From the NCBI GenBank assembly GCA_041395725.1, contig JAWKZW010000001.1, forward strand, positions 3,664,501-3,728,500: 64,000 nt of DNA, given 5' to 3'. Positions 17,795 through 27,013 of the stretch are shown here, piece after piece. Position numbers and translations under genes: made by a program. This DNA comes from Gammaproteobacteria bacterium (GTDB lineage Bacteria > Pseudomonadota > Gammaproteobacteria > Pseudomonadales > Pseudohongiellaceae). Within the stretch, counting starts at the first letter, position 1. Each line of letters opens with the position of its first letter. The notes beneath the pieces are model-generated. The model saw only the letters and a list, made by a program, of their open reading frames with translations. It did not search any database and was not told the origin of the DNA.

Positions 17795-18421
17795 TTGCCT
17801 CGACATCGAATCAAAATCTGCGGCATCACCCGCGCCGAAGATGCCAGGCTGGCTGCAGACCTTGGTGCGGATGCGCTTGGGCTTGTCTTTCATCCTTCCA
17901 GCCCCCGCGCGGTAAATCCAGGCTCCATTGCGGGCATTGTCAGCAGTCTGCCGGCCTTTGTAACCGTGGTAGGACTGTTTGTGGATCCGGCTGAGGCTGA
18001 TGTGAGAGCTGTGCTGGAGTCCGGGCGTATCCAGTGTCTGCAATTTCATGGCAGTGAATCGGAATCCTTTTGTGGGTCTTTCGGCGTACCCTATATCAAG
18101 GCTGTCCGGGTTAAGGATCTCGCAAGTGCCCGCCAACAGCTGATTCCGTTTCATGGAAAGTGCAGTGTTATTCTCGACGCGTTTGTAGCTGGCGCAGCAG
18201 GAGGAACAGGTCACACATTTGACTGGTCCGTTGCGCGTCAGCTGGTAACCGATGGACATAATCCGATCGTGCTTGCCGGTGGCCTTTCGCCCGCCAATGT
18301 AAGCGAGGCTATTGCTGAGGTGGCGCCTTATGGGGTTGACGTCAGCAGTGGTGTTGAGCGACGGCCGGGTGTGAAAGACGCGGAAAAACTCAGGCACTTT
18401 TTTGACGCCGTTTACAGTTAG
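17795..18421 (+). CDS. trpF: Phosphoribosylanthranilate isomerase
   Basis: Third step of tryptophan synthesis, a TIM barrel. The signatures are RIKICGITRAEDA at the N-terminus, GADALGLVFHPSSPRAV, and VLAGGLSPANV then GVDVSSGVE near the C-terminus. No ATG lies close to the conserved start. I chose the TTG at 17795, giving 208 aa, the usual size; another in-frame TTG at 17756 would add 13 residues that overlap the likely promoter. trpB and trpA follow, so three tryptophan steps are encoded together. Confidence 0.93.
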   Translation: MPRHRIKICGITRAEDARLAADLGADALGLVFHPSSPRAVNPGSIAGIVSSLPAFVTVVGLFVDPAEADVRAVLESGRIQCLQFHGSESESFCGSFGVPYIKAVRVKDLASARQQLIPFHGKCSVILDAFVAGAAGGTGHTFDWSVARQLVTDGHNPIVLAGGLSPANVSEAIAEVAPYGVDVSSGVERRPGVKDAEKLRHFFDAVYS

Positions 18422-18460
18422 AATCAGGTAGAATCTTCCCACCTGGAAAGGACTAATATC

Positions 18461-19699
18461 GTGTTAAGTAAAGACGCAGTATCGATGGAGACTTCAGACA
18501 GTGACCAATTGGATGGTCCTGACAATCTGGGTCATTTCGGCCCCTACGGAGGCATGTTCGTTGGCGAAACGCTGGTTGCCGCAGTAGAAGAGCTGGCAGA
18601 AGTTTATAACGAGCTGTCTGCAGACCCGAAGTTCTGGGAGGAATTTCATCACGATCTCAAATACTACGTAGGCAGGCCTACACCGCTGTATCTGGCGGAG
18701 CGCTTGACCGCTGCAGCCGGTGGTGCCGAGATCTACCTCAAGCGCGAAGACCTCAATCACACCGGCGCGCACAAAGTGAACAACACCATAGGCCAGGCGC
18801 TGTTGGCCAAGCACATGGGCAAGAAGCGGCTGATTGCCGAAACAGGAGCGGGTCAGCACGGCGTGGCCAGTGCTACCGTGGCAGCGCGAATGGGGCTTGA
18901 GTGCCATGTCTACATGGGGGCCGAGGACATCAAGCGGCAGGCGCCCAATGTGTTTCGCATGAAGCTGCTCGGTGCCAAAGTTATTTCTGTGACATCTGGC
19001 ACCAGAACCCTGAAGGATGCGATGAACGAGGCCCTGCGGGACTGGGCCACAAACGTGGACACCACTTATTACATGATCGGTACCGCGGCGGGCCCTCATC
19101 CCTATCCGAGGCTGGTGAGGGATTTTCAGAGCGTTATCGGCACTGAAGCCCGGGAGCAGTGCCTGGAGCAGTTCGGCTGCCTGCCGGATGCGCTGGTGGC
19201 CTGCGTCGGTGGGGGTTCCAATGCTATCGGCATGTTTCACCCCTTCCTGCATGACACGGAAGTTGCGATGTACGGTGTTGAAGCAGGTGGGCTGGGTCTG
19301 GAGACGGGTAAACATGCGGCGCCATTGAGCGACGGGCGGCCTGGTGTTCTGCACGGCAACCGCACGTACCTTATGACTGACAGTGGTGGTCAGATCAGGG
19401 AAACACATTCAGTCTCTGCCGGGCTGGACTACCCCGGTGTGGGTCCCGAACACGCCTGGCTGAAGGATATCAAACGGGTCAGGTATGTGAATGCGACAGA
19501 CGAGGAGACCTTGCGGGCTTTCCATGAACTGACGCGTCTCGAGGGAATTATTCCGGCGCTCGAATCCAGCCACGCGATCGCCTATGCCATGAAACTGGCC
19601 AGGGACCTGGGTGCGGGGCGAAGGGTGGTAGTCAATCTGTCCGGTCGTGGCGACAAGGACATTCAAACTGTCGCCACCATCGAAGGTATAGAGCTGTAA
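18461..19699 (+). CDS. trpB: Tryptophan synthase beta chain
   Basis: PLP enzyme condensing indole with serine to give tryptophan. The Schiff-base lysine is K105 in GAHKVNNTIGQA and the phosphate-binding glycine run is CVGGGSNAIGMF. The start is a GTG at 18461 with AAAGGA eight bases upstream; an in-frame ATG at 18485 would remove eight residues. It has 412 aa. The stop is six bases from trpA, matching the two-subunit complex. Confidence 0.97.
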   Translation: MLSKDAVSMETSDSDQLDGPDNLGHFGPYGGMFVGETLVAAVEELAEVYNELSADPKFWEEFHHDLKYYVGRPTPLYLAERLTAAAGGAEIYLKREDLNHTGAHKVNNTIGQALLAKHMGKKRLIAETGAGQHGVASATVAARMGLECHVYMGAEDIKRQAPNVFRMKLLGAKVISVTSGTRTLKDAMNEALRDWATNVDTTYYMIGTAAGPHPYPRLVRDFQSVIGTEAREQCLEQFGCLPDALVACVGGGSNAIGMFHPFLHDTEVAMYGVEAGGLGLETGKHAAPLSDGRPGVLHGNRTYLMTDSGGQIRETHSVSAGLDYPGVGPEHAWLKDIKRVRYVNATDEETLRAFHELTRLEGIIPALESSHAIAYAMKLARDLGAGRRVVVNLSGRGDKDIQTVATIEGIEL

Positions 19700-19705
19700 C
19701 CGACT

Positions 19706-20527
19706 ATGAGCAGAATCACTGAGGTTATGAGCGCGAAACGGGATGCAGGCCAGAAGGTAGTGATACCCTATCTGGTGGCGGGTGACCCGGATATTGAGTT
19801 GTCACTGCGGCTTATGCATGCTCTGGTTGCTGCCGGGGCCGATATCATCGAGCTGGGTGTCCCTTTCAGCGACCCGTCGTCCGACGGCGAGGTCATTCAA
19901 AAAGGTGTTGAACGTTCCCTTGCCCGCGGTACCACACTGAATCAGGTGCTGGAGCTGGTGGCGCGGTTTCGGAAGCAGAATAGCGAGACGCCCGTGGTTT
20001 TAATGGGATACCTGAATCCTATAGAAATAATGGGCTACGAGACCTTTGTTGACGGTGCCAGCGAGGCTGGCGTAGACGGTGTGCTGGTAGTCGACATGCC
20101 GCCTACCGAGTCCGCGGTACTGGCGGGCCTGCTCAGTGCGGCAGAAATGGATCTTATTTTTCTGGTGGCGCCTACTACCAGTGAAACGCGCGCCCGACTT
20201 ATAGCCAGCCAGTGTACCGGCTATCTCTATTATGTGTCGCTCAAGGGAGTGACAGGCGCCGCGATCAGCGATACCGACTCCATAGCGAAGAATATCGCGC
20301 TGTTAAAAACCTTTACCGACGTGCCGGTAGTGATCGGATTCGGGATCAAGGACGAAGCCAGCGCGGCTGCGATGGCAGCCCTGGCCGATGGGGTGGTGAT
20401 CGGCAGTGCACTGGTAGCGAAGATTGGTAAACTGCCGGCTGAAACCAGTCTGGCAGATGAACAGATCAAGTCCAGCGTAGAGCTGATTGATGCTGTCCGG
20501 GCGCGACTGGATGCGGCCAGTCTGTGA
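19706..20527 (+). CDS. trpA: Tryptophan synthase alpha chain
   Basis: Cleaves indole-3-glycerol phosphate and channels indole to TrpB. Catalytic residues fall at the classic positions E49 (IIELGVPFSDP) and D60. The loop after D56 reads SDPSSDGEVIQKG, where many homologues have SDPMADGPVIQ, a mild divergence. It has 273 aa and partners the preceding trpB. accD follows 35 bases later. Confidence 0.97.
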   Translation: MSRITEVMSAKRDAGQKVVIPYLVAGDPDIELSLRLMHALVAAGADIIELGVPFSDPSSDGEVIQKGVERSLARGTTLNQVLELVARFRKQNSETPVVLMGYLNPIEIMGYETFVDGASEAGVDGVLVVDMPPTESAVLAGLLSAAEMDLIFLVAPTTSETRARLIASQCTGYLYYVSLKGVTGAAISDTDSIAKNIALLKTFTDVPVVIGFGIKDEASAAAMAALADGVVIGSALVAKIGKLPAETSLADEQIKSSVELIDAVRARLDAASL

Positions 20528-20562
20528 CTTTCAGAGGATTTGCAAATGAGGGTTTCTGACCG

Positions 20563-21681
20563 ATGAGTTGGATCAACAAGATATTACCGTCAATCTCGAC
20601 GTCTTCCATCGGTAGCAAGAGCAAGTCGTCAGTTCCCGAAGGTCTGTGGAAGAAATGCCCGCGCTGTGATCAGACTCTGTATCGCGGCGACCTTGAACGA
20701 AACCTGGAAGTCTGCCCGAAATGCGATCACCACTTGCGCATTACGGCGCGACGACGCATTGAGTTGTTTCTGGATAAAGAGGGCCAGGAAGAATTGTTCA
20801 CCGACATCGAGCCCGTCGATATTCTGAAGTTTAAAGACCTCAAGAAATACAAGGATCGTATCTCCGCCGCTCAGAAAGCAACAGGCGAGAAGGATGCGCT
20901 GATAGTCGTTAAAGGCACTGTCGAAGGCACCGAACTGGTAGCGGTTGCTTTTGAGTTTGGTTTTATAGGGGGCTCCATGGGTGCGGTGGTGGGTGAAAAA
21001 TTCACTCAGGCCGTCAACGCCTGTATTGAAAACAAATCACCCCTGGTGTGTTTCTCCACCAGCGGCGGAGCCCGTATGCAGGAAGCGCTGATTTCCCTCA
21101 TGCAGATGGCAAAAACCGCTGCTGCACTGGCTAAGCTGCGCGAGCACCGATTGCCTTTTATCTCGGTCCTGGTGGACCCGGTCTACGGGGGTGTATCAGC
21201 CAGCCTCGCCATGATGGGTGATATCAACATCGCCGAGCCTAACGCGCTGGTTGGCTTCACCGGCCCGGACGTGATTCGTCAGACCGTAAGGGTAAAACTG
21301 CCGGAAGGGTTCCAGCGCAGCGAGTTCCTGCTTGAGCATGGCGCCATTGACATGATTGTGCCTCGCAAGAAGCTGCGTAAACGTATTGTGTCGTTGTTGC
21401 GGAAATTAATGCATGATCGGCTGGGTGCTTCCGCACCCGAACCGTTGCAGGAACCAGAGTTGGATTTAGAGGATGAAACCGGTGCCGAACCTGAAGCAGG
21501 CGCAGCCACCCAGGAAGGCCTGGAATCTGAACTGACTCACGAAGCCGGGACGACGGAGGAGAGTTCCGGCCTTCCCGACGGAGAAGAGTCTGTCGACTCC
21601 GAGGACGATCAACAGGACCCTGAGCAACAGACTCCTCGCTCTGACAGAGACGGCAGCGAGGACAAACCTTCCAACAGATAG
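20563..21681 (+). CDS. accD: Acetyl-CoA carboxylase carboxyltransferase subunit beta, with acidic C-terminal extension
   Basis: Beta subunit of the carboxyltransferase that makes malonyl-CoA with AccA. The zinc ribbon ligands are C32, C35, C51 and C54. The crotonase-like core contains GGSMGAVVGEKF and FSTSGGARMQEAL. The enzyme core ends near residue 295. About 80 further residues, rich in Glu, Asp, Ser and Pro, extend the protein to 372 aa against roughly 300 in E. coli. The tail is in frame with no sign of a frameshift; its role is unknown. Position between trpA and folC is normal. Confidence 0.96.
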   Translation: MSWINKILPSISTSSIGSKSKSSVPEGLWKKCPRCDQTLYRGDLERNLEVCPKCDHHLRITARRRIELFLDKEGQEELFTDIEPVDILKFKDLKKYKDRISAAQKATGEKDALIVVKGTVEGTELVAVAFEFGFIGGSMGAVVGEKFTQAVNACIENKSPLVCFSTSGGARMQEALISLMQMAKTAAALAKLREHRLPFISVLVDPVYGGVSASLAMMGDINIAEPNALVGFTGPDVIRQTVRVKLPEGFQRSEFLLEHGAIDMIVPRKKLRKRIVSLLRKLMHDRLGASAPEPLQEPELDLEDETGAEPEAGAATQEGLESELTHEAGTTEESSGLPDGEESVDSEDDQQDPEQQTPRSDRDGSEDKPSNR

Positions 21682-21815
21682 TAAGAATCCCCGTCGCGCT
21701 GCCCGTTCGCATCGGACTGGCATGATTGAATCAATGACGTTCCCGGAAAATGAGTTCTGCAGTCTGAACTCGTGGTTTCCCAGCGGTGTGCTGGTTGAAT
21801 GAGAGGTGTGCGGCC

Positions 21816-23096
21816 ATGAAGGATCTGCAGGCCTGGCTGGACTATATCGAAGCATTGCATGCCCGAGAGATCGATCTCGGGCTGGACCGGGTGCGCGCTG
21901 TTGCCAGACATCTCATGCCGGATCGTCCCAGCGCGCGGGTGATCACAGTAGCGGGCACCAATGGCAAAGGATCCTGTGTTGCCACGCTGGAAGGTCTGTT
22001 GCTGGCCCAGGGGCTCAAGGTTGGCGTCTATACATCGCCGCACCTGCAGCGCTACAACGAACGTATAAGGATCTGCGGCCAGGAAGTCAGTGACAGTTCT
22101 CTGTGTGAAGCCTTCAGCCTTATTGAGGCTGCCCGGGGCGACATCTCCTTGACCTACTTTGAATTTGGCACTCTGGCGGCATTGCTGTTATTCCAGCAGG
22201 CCGAACTGGATGTGCTGGTCCTGGAGGTCGGGTTGGGTGGGCGCCTGGACGCAGTCAACATCGTCGATTGCGACGTCGCCGTGATCACCAGTATTGATCT
22301 TGATCACACGGACTGGCTGGGCGAAACCCGGGAGGAGATCGGCCGGGAGAAAGCAGGCATTCTTCGATCCGGAAAACCGCTGGTGTGTGCCGACCGGCAA
22401 CCACCGGCAAGTGTGCTGGAGGTGGCAGGTGCGGTGAGCTCGCCAGTCTACCTCGCGGGCCGGGAATTTGATCAGAGAATCAGCGACACGGGAGCCTGGT
22501 CCTGGCAGGGTAGCAATCAGCGGGATTGTCAGTTGAATCTGGATACGCTCAGGGTACCGGCGCTGCATCCGGATGTGGTAGCGGCCGCCATGCAGGCGCT
22601 GTTGCTGCTCGGATTGCTGCCCGAAGCGGCAGTTGTCGATCGTGTCCTGGCGGAGTTGAGACTGGCGGGCAGGTACGAGCAGTTCAGGGATGCCTCGGGC
22701 TCCTGTGAGGTCGTGCTTGATGTAGCGCACAATCCGGCCGCGGCAAAATTACTGAAAAACAGACTGGCCGCCGCCAAAGCAAACAGCCCCGTTGCCCGGC
22801 AGGTGCTACTGGTATTGGCAATAATGGCCGACAAGGATGTCGAAGGATTTGTGCAGGCCTTAGATTCAGTCGTGGACATCTGGTATATTGCGCAGGTAAA
22901 TCAGCCTCGCTGCCTGGCTGCACAGAAACTTGCCGAGCGGATGGAGCCAATTATCAGCTCACAGCCCGTCACCGTGTGTCAGGATGTCGTATCCGCCTAT
23001 CAACAGGCCTGCGAGCATGCCGGTCCCGATGACCTGGTCGTTGTGACCGGGTCTTTTTTAACAGTGGCTGCAATCAGGGCTTTCCTGAAGAGGTAG
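21816..23096 (+). CDS. folC: Dihydrofolate synthase / folylpolyglutamate synthase
   Basis: Mur-ligase-family enzyme that adds glutamate to dihydropteroate and then to reduced folates. The P-loop is AGTNGKGSCVATLE, the Mur signature SIDLDHTDWLG lies mid-protein, and LDVAHNPAAAKLL is the C-terminal domain motif. The frame is open to a GTG at 21786, but the ATG at 21816, preceded by GAGAGG, fits the family N-terminus (DLQAWLDYIEALH). It has 426 aa. Confidence 0.96.
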   Translation: MKDLQAWLDYIEALHAREIDLGLDRVRAVARHLMPDRPSARVITVAGTNGKGSCVATLEGLLLAQGLKVGVYTSPHLQRYNERIRICGQEVSDSSLCEAFSLIEAARGDISLTYFEFGTLAALLLFQQAELDVLVLEVGLGGRLDAVNIVDCDVAVITSIDLDHTDWLGETREEIGREKAGILRSGKPLVCADRQPPASVLEVAGAVSSPVYLAGREFDQRISDTGAWSWQGSNQRDCQLNLDTLRVPALHPDVVAAAMQALLLLGLLPEAAVVDRVLAELRLAGRYEQFRDASGSCEVVLDVAHNPAAAKLLKNRLAAAKANSPVARQVLLVLAIMADKDVEGFVQALDSVVDIWYIAQVNQPRCLAAQKLAERMEPIISSQPVTVCQDVVSAYQQACEHAGPDDLVVVTGSFLTVAAIRAFLKR

Positions 23097-23186
23097 TTGT
23101 CTTGTTGACGTATTTACCGAGTTTAACAAAACGCGCCACGCTGAACCGGCAGACGCCATCGATGTCCTCGCGATGGCAGGGAAACA

Positions 23187-23813
23187 ATGAATCACGGAAC
23201 TAAACAGCGAATCGTCGGTACGGTAGTGCTGCTGATGCTGGCCCTGATCTTCCTGCCGTTCATACTGGATGGTGACGGCGATTACCAGCCTGCAATCACT
23301 GGCCGTATACCGGAGATGCCGGCAGTTGAAATCATGCGGGAGCCGGTCCCACAACGTCCGCAAATCGACGCTGACCGCTACCCTCGTACCCAGCCGCCCG
23401 CTATGACGGTCCTGACTGACCGGCCGGCTGTCACCGCACAGGATGAACCGGAACCCCGACAACTGGTGGAAAATAGCGTGGTGGAACCCCGACCGGAACC
23501 TGAACCTCAATCTGAACCTGAACCTGAACCTGAACCAGGGCCCATGCTGGACGAGATGTCTCTACCCGCAGGCTGGAGTGTCAGGCTGGGGGTCTTTTCC
23601 AATCCCCAGAATGCGGCCACCCTCGAATCACGACTGCTGAATGCCGGCTACAAAGCTTACCGACGGGAATTGTCGGGTGCTCAGGGATCGGTTACGGGAG
23701 TCTTTGTGGGGCCACAGGTGGAGCGTGAGGCCGCCAATCGCCTCAAAGTACAATTACAGGAAGAATTCCAATTGGCCGGCCTCGTGGTTCGCTTTGAAGT
23801 TGAGCCCTTATGA
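23187..23813 (+). CDS. dedD: SPOR domain protein, DedD-like
   Basis: Predicted inner-membrane protein of the cell-division machinery; SPOR domains bind glycan strands lacking stem peptides at the septum. It has 208 aa: cytoplasmic stub, one membrane helix (about 9-27, VGTVVLLMLALIFLPFIL), a Pro/Glu-rich linker that includes a PEPEPE tract, and a C-terminal SPOR domain (about 128-206, starting SVRLGVFSNPQNAATLESRL). It lies between folC and cvpA as in related genomes. Confidence 0.9.
   Translation: MNHGTKQRIVGTVVLLMLALIFLPFILDGDGDYQPAITGRIPEMPAVEIMREPVPQRPQIDADRYPRTQPPAMTVLTDRPAVTAQDEPEPRQLVENSVVEPRPEPEPQSEPEPEPEPGPMLDEMSLPAGWSVRLGVFSNPQNAATLESRLLNAGYKAYRRELSGAQGSVTGVFVGPQVEREAANRLKVQLQEEFQLAGLVVRFEVEPL
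23494..23539 (+). repeat. Short GAACCT tandem repeat in dedD
   Basis: Near-perfect tandem copies of the hexamer GAACCT (with one CAATCT variant) encode alternating Glu-Pro. The copy number could vary between strains and would only change linker length in frame. Confidence 0.75.
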
Positions 23814-23867
23814 CCGCGATAACCTGGCACAGCAGAGTGCCACGATGAGAAACAAGAGGGAGGTAGT

Positions 23868-24401
23868 GTGAACCAGGTAGCGGACTTCAACTGGATAGAT
23901 ATTGTGATTGCCGTGGTTGTTGCCCTTTCCTTCGTATTCGGGCTGTGGCGGGGGCTGGTTAAGGAAGTGCTCTCACTAGTGACCTGGATCGCAGCACTCA
24001 TAGTGGCCAGGGTGTACAGTGACGATTTTGCACCTGCACTGGCCTCCACTTTCGACGGTGAGACGACCAGGCTGGTTGCCGCCTTTGTTCTGTTGTTTTT
24101 TGCCACGCTGATCGTTGGTGCGCTGGTAAACAACCTGATGGTGAAGCTGATCTCTTTCGTGGGACTGCAGCTGACGGATCGGCTTCTTGGTGGTGCTTTT
24201 GGTTTCGCCAGGGGTGGGCTGATAGTCATGCTGGGAATATTCGTTGCCGGGAATTTTTTTTCCGAGTCACTTGATTGGCAGCAGTCGAGGTTGATTCCCT
24301 ATGGCAAGCAAGCTATAGAATGGTCGAGGATGTTTCTGGACGATATTTCCGAGGCTGATGCGTTGATCGAGACGTCGTCACCTGCAAGAGTAGTACAGTG
24401 A
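23868..24401 (+). CDS. cvpA: CvpA family membrane protein
   Basis: Small polytopic inner-membrane protein (177 aa), required for colicin V production in E. coli; general role not settled. The N-terminus (NWIDIVIAVVVALSFVFGLW) and the GLVKEVLSLVTWIAALIVA segment are typical, with about four hydrophobic segments. It starts at GTG behind a strong GGGAGG ribosome binding site. It precedes purF, the arrangement known from E. coli and Pseudomonas. Confidence 0.93.
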   Translation: MNQVADFNWIDIVIAVVVALSFVFGLWRGLVKEVLSLVTWIAALIVARVYSDDFAPALASTFDGETTRLVAAFVLLFFATLIVGALVNNLMVKLISFVGLQLTDRLLGGAFGFARGGLIVMLGIFVAGNFFSESLDWQQSRLIPYGKQAIEWSRMFLDDISEADALIETSSPARVVQ

Positions 24402-24432
24402 TTTATCCATTAACCGAGGCGGGGTGGTTAAC

Positions 24433-25953
24433 ATGTGTGGTCTGGTAGGGGTAGTTTCAAATACAGATGTCGGAGTGTGTCTTTACGATACCCTCACGGT
24501 ACTCCAGCACCGCGGTCAGGATGCCGCCGGAATCATGACCAGCGATAACGGCAGGCTTAACCTGCGCAAGGACAATGGCCTGGTTAAAGACGTATTCCGC
24601 ACCCGCCATATGCGCCGATTGACTGGACAGATGGGTATTGGTCACGTGCGTTACCCTACAGCCGGCAGCTCCAGCCCGGCCCTGGCGCAGCCTTTTTATG
24701 TGAACTCCCCCTATGGCCTGGCACTGGCACACAACGGTAACCTCACTAATACGTCGGAACTGGTCAGGGAACTGTTCAATGACGATTTGCGGCATATCAA
24801 TACGGATTCGGATTCAGAAGTGCTGCTGAATGTTTTTGCCCACGAACTGCAGCAGAGTGGAAAAGTAGAGCCCTCGCCAGAGGATATCTTTCGTGCCGTT
24901 ACAGGCATGCACAAGCGTTGCCGTGGTGGCTACGCAGCCGTAGTTATGATCGCTGGTTATGGAATAGTCGGTTTTAGAGATCGCAACGGCATCAGGCCTC
25001 TGGTATTCGGCAGCCGCGAAGGGACGCGAGGGGTCGAATATATGATTGCTTCGGAAAGCGTAGCGTTGGATTCACAAGGGTTCGAGCTGGTGCGTGACGT
25101 GGCTCCGGGAGAGGCGGTCTACATTGATGTGGACGGTAATCTCTATTCCAAGGTTTGCACTACGCCAGGAAAATACACGCCCTGTATCTTCGAGCATGTC
25201 TACTTCGCCAGGCCTGATTCTCTAATGGACAGTATCTCGGTGTATAAGGCAAGGCTGCGAATGGGGGAAAAGCTGGCGGAAAAGGTGAAGCGCTTGCGGC
25301 CAGATCACGATATCGACGTGGTGATCCCGATCCCTGATACCAGCCGCACCGCCGCCCTGGAGTTGGCCAACCGACTGGGTATCAAATACCGGGAAGGCTT
25401 TGTGAAAAACCGGTATATCGGTCGTACCTTTATCATGCCCGGGCAAAGCCAGCGCAAGAAGTCGGTGCGGCAGAAGCTCAATGCCATCGAGCTGGAATTC
25501 AAAGGCAAGAACGTCCTGCTGGTTGATGATTCCATTGTACGGGGAACGACCTGCAAGCAGATTATCCAGATGGCCAGGGATGCGGGCGCCAATAAGGTTT
25601 ATTTCGCATCGGCGGCACCGGCAATCCGCTATCCGAATGTTTACGGCATCGATATGCCGGCAGCCAGTGAGCTGATCGCCAATGGCAAGACTGATGAACA
25701 GGTCCAGCAGAAAATTGGTGCTGATTGGCTTATCTACCAGGATTTGAGTGACCTTATCGCGTCCGCTCAAGAGGGGAATCCCGCGATAACAGAATATGAA
25801 TGTAGCGTTTTTGACGGCAAGTACGTCACTGGAGATGTGGACGAGATCTACCTCAGGCGGCTGGAGAACAGTCGTAGCGATCAGGCCAAGTCACACAAGA
25901 AAAACTCCGGTTTCAGCAAGGAAAACAATCTGATCGCGGACCTGCAGGAATAG
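24433..25953 (+). CDS. purF: Amidophosphoribosyltransferase
   Basis: Commits PRPP and glutamine to 5-phosphoribosylamine in purine synthesis. The start must be the ATG at 24433 because the next residue, Cys, becomes the N-terminal nucleophile (MCGLVGVV); an upstream in-frame GTG at 24424 would bury it. The Ntn-hydrolase domain shows LQHRGQDAAGI and GHVRYPTAG. The PRPP loop VLLVDDSIVRGTT lies near residue 360. It has 506 aa. In Pseudomonas the next gene is metZ; here a MoxR gene begins 27 bases downstream and could be read from the same transcript. Confidence 0.98.
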   Translation: MCGLVGVVSNTDVGVCLYDTLTVLQHRGQDAAGIMTSDNGRLNLRKDNGLVKDVFRTRHMRRLTGQMGIGHVRYPTAGSSSPALAQPFYVNSPYGLALAHNGNLTNTSELVRELFNDDLRHINTDSDSEVLLNVFAHELQQSGKVEPSPEDIFRAVTGMHKRCRGGYAAVVMIAGYGIVGFRDRNGIRPLVFGSREGTRGVEYMIASESVALDSQGFELVRDVAPGEAVYIDVDGNLYSKVCTTPGKYTPCIFEHVYFARPDSLMDSISVYKARLRMGEKLAEKVKRLRPDHDIDVVIPIPDTSRTAALELANRLGIKYREGFVKNRYIGRTFIMPGQSQRKKSVRQKLNAIELEFKGKNVLLVDDSIVRGTTCKQIIQMARDAGANKVYFASAAPAIRYPNVYGIDMPAASELIANGKTDEQVQQKIGADWLIYQDLSDLIASAQEGNPAITEYECSVFDGKYVTGDVDEIYLRRLENSRSDQAKSHKKNSGFSKENNLIADLQE

Positions 25954-25980
25954 GTGGCGAGCAATAGACAGGGAGTTGCA

Positions 25981-26961
25981 ATGTTATCGGTAAACCCGGA
26001 AAGTAAGGTCGGTGGTGGTATGGATATCCAGGGTGCCAGCATGGAAAAAAGGGTTAATGCTGCGATCGCCGAGATTGGAAAGGCACTGCTCGGCAAAGAG
26101 CAGCAGATCAGGCTGGCACTGTGCTGTCTGTTCTCCGGTGGCCACCTGCTGATAGAAGACCTGCCGGGTATGGGGAAAACCACTCTGTCCCATGCCCTTG
26201 CCAAGGCTTTCGGTCTTGCTTACAACCGAATCCAGTTCACCAGCGATCTGTTGCCCGCAGACATACTCGGCGTTTCGATTTACGACCAGTCCAGTGGTGG
26301 TTTCAGTTTTCACCCAGGTCCCATTTTCAGCCAACTGATACTGGCAGATGAAATAAACCGTACTACGCCGAAAACCCAGAGCGCATTACTTGAGGCGATG
26401 GAGGAAGGGCAGGTGAGCACGGAGGGAGAGACCCGGGCGTTACCAAAGCCGTTTTTCGTCATTGCCACGCAGAACCCGGTCACCCTGTCCGGTACGTTTC
26501 CGTTACCGGAATCGCAACTGGATCGTTTTCTGATGCGCCTGCACCTCGGCTATCCCCACCAGGAAGCCGAGCGGGCGCTTCTCGAGCGCGATGAACTGAT
26601 CGATGCCACCGCCTCTATTTCGAACTGCCTGTCGGCCGCGGACATCGAGGAGTTTCGAACCCGCTCAGCCCGGGTACACAGCAGTGATTCGTTACTTGAT
26701 TACGTTCAGCGCCTGATCGCTTATACCCGGAACCGGGATGATTTTCATTATGGCCTGTCCCCCCGCGGCAGTCTGGCACTGATGCGTGCGGCCCGGACCT
26801 GGGCGCTGATGAGTGGGCGCAGTCATGTCATTCCAGAGGATGTTCAGGCGGTTTTACCGGCCGTGGTAGAGCATCGTCTGCGTGCGGTTACCGATGAGGA
26901 CGGGCACACGGGTGCCTCGCTCGCACAACGTATGCTCAACGACGTTGACGTAATCAAGTAA
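25981..26961 (+). CDS. MoxR-family AAA+ ATPase (plus-strand module)
   Basis: Chaperone-like AAA+ ATPase of 326 aa. Walker A is LPGMGKTT (about 61-68), Walker B LILADEINR (about 119-127), and the sensor segment is IATQNPVTLSGTFPLPESQ. The ATG at 25981 follows AGGGAG; an in-frame GTG at 25954 is less likely. MoxR proteins usually act with DUF58 and VWA proteins encoded next to them. The following two genes, DUF58 and a TgpA-like transglutaminase, complete a familiar three-gene module. Substrate unknown. Confidence 0.93.
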   Translation: MLSVNPESKVGGGMDIQGASMEKRVNAAIAEIGKALLGKEQQIRLALCCLFSGGHLLIEDLPGMGKTTLSHALAKAFGLAYNRIQFTSDLLPADILGVSIYDQSSGGFSFHPGPIFSQLILADEINRTTPKTQSALLEAMEEGQVSTEGETRALPKPFFVIATQNPVTLSGTFPLPESQLDRFLMRLHLGYPHQEAERALLERDELIDATASISNCLSAADIEEFRTRSARVHSSDSLLDYVQRLIAYTRNRDDFHYGLSPRGSLALMRAARTWALMSGRSHVIPEDVQAVLPAVVEHRLRAVTDEDGHTGASLAQRMLNDVDVIK

Positions 26962-27013
26962 ACTGCTGCCCGGTCTTAACCCAGTGTTGAATTACGGGAC
27001 CGATCGATAAAAT

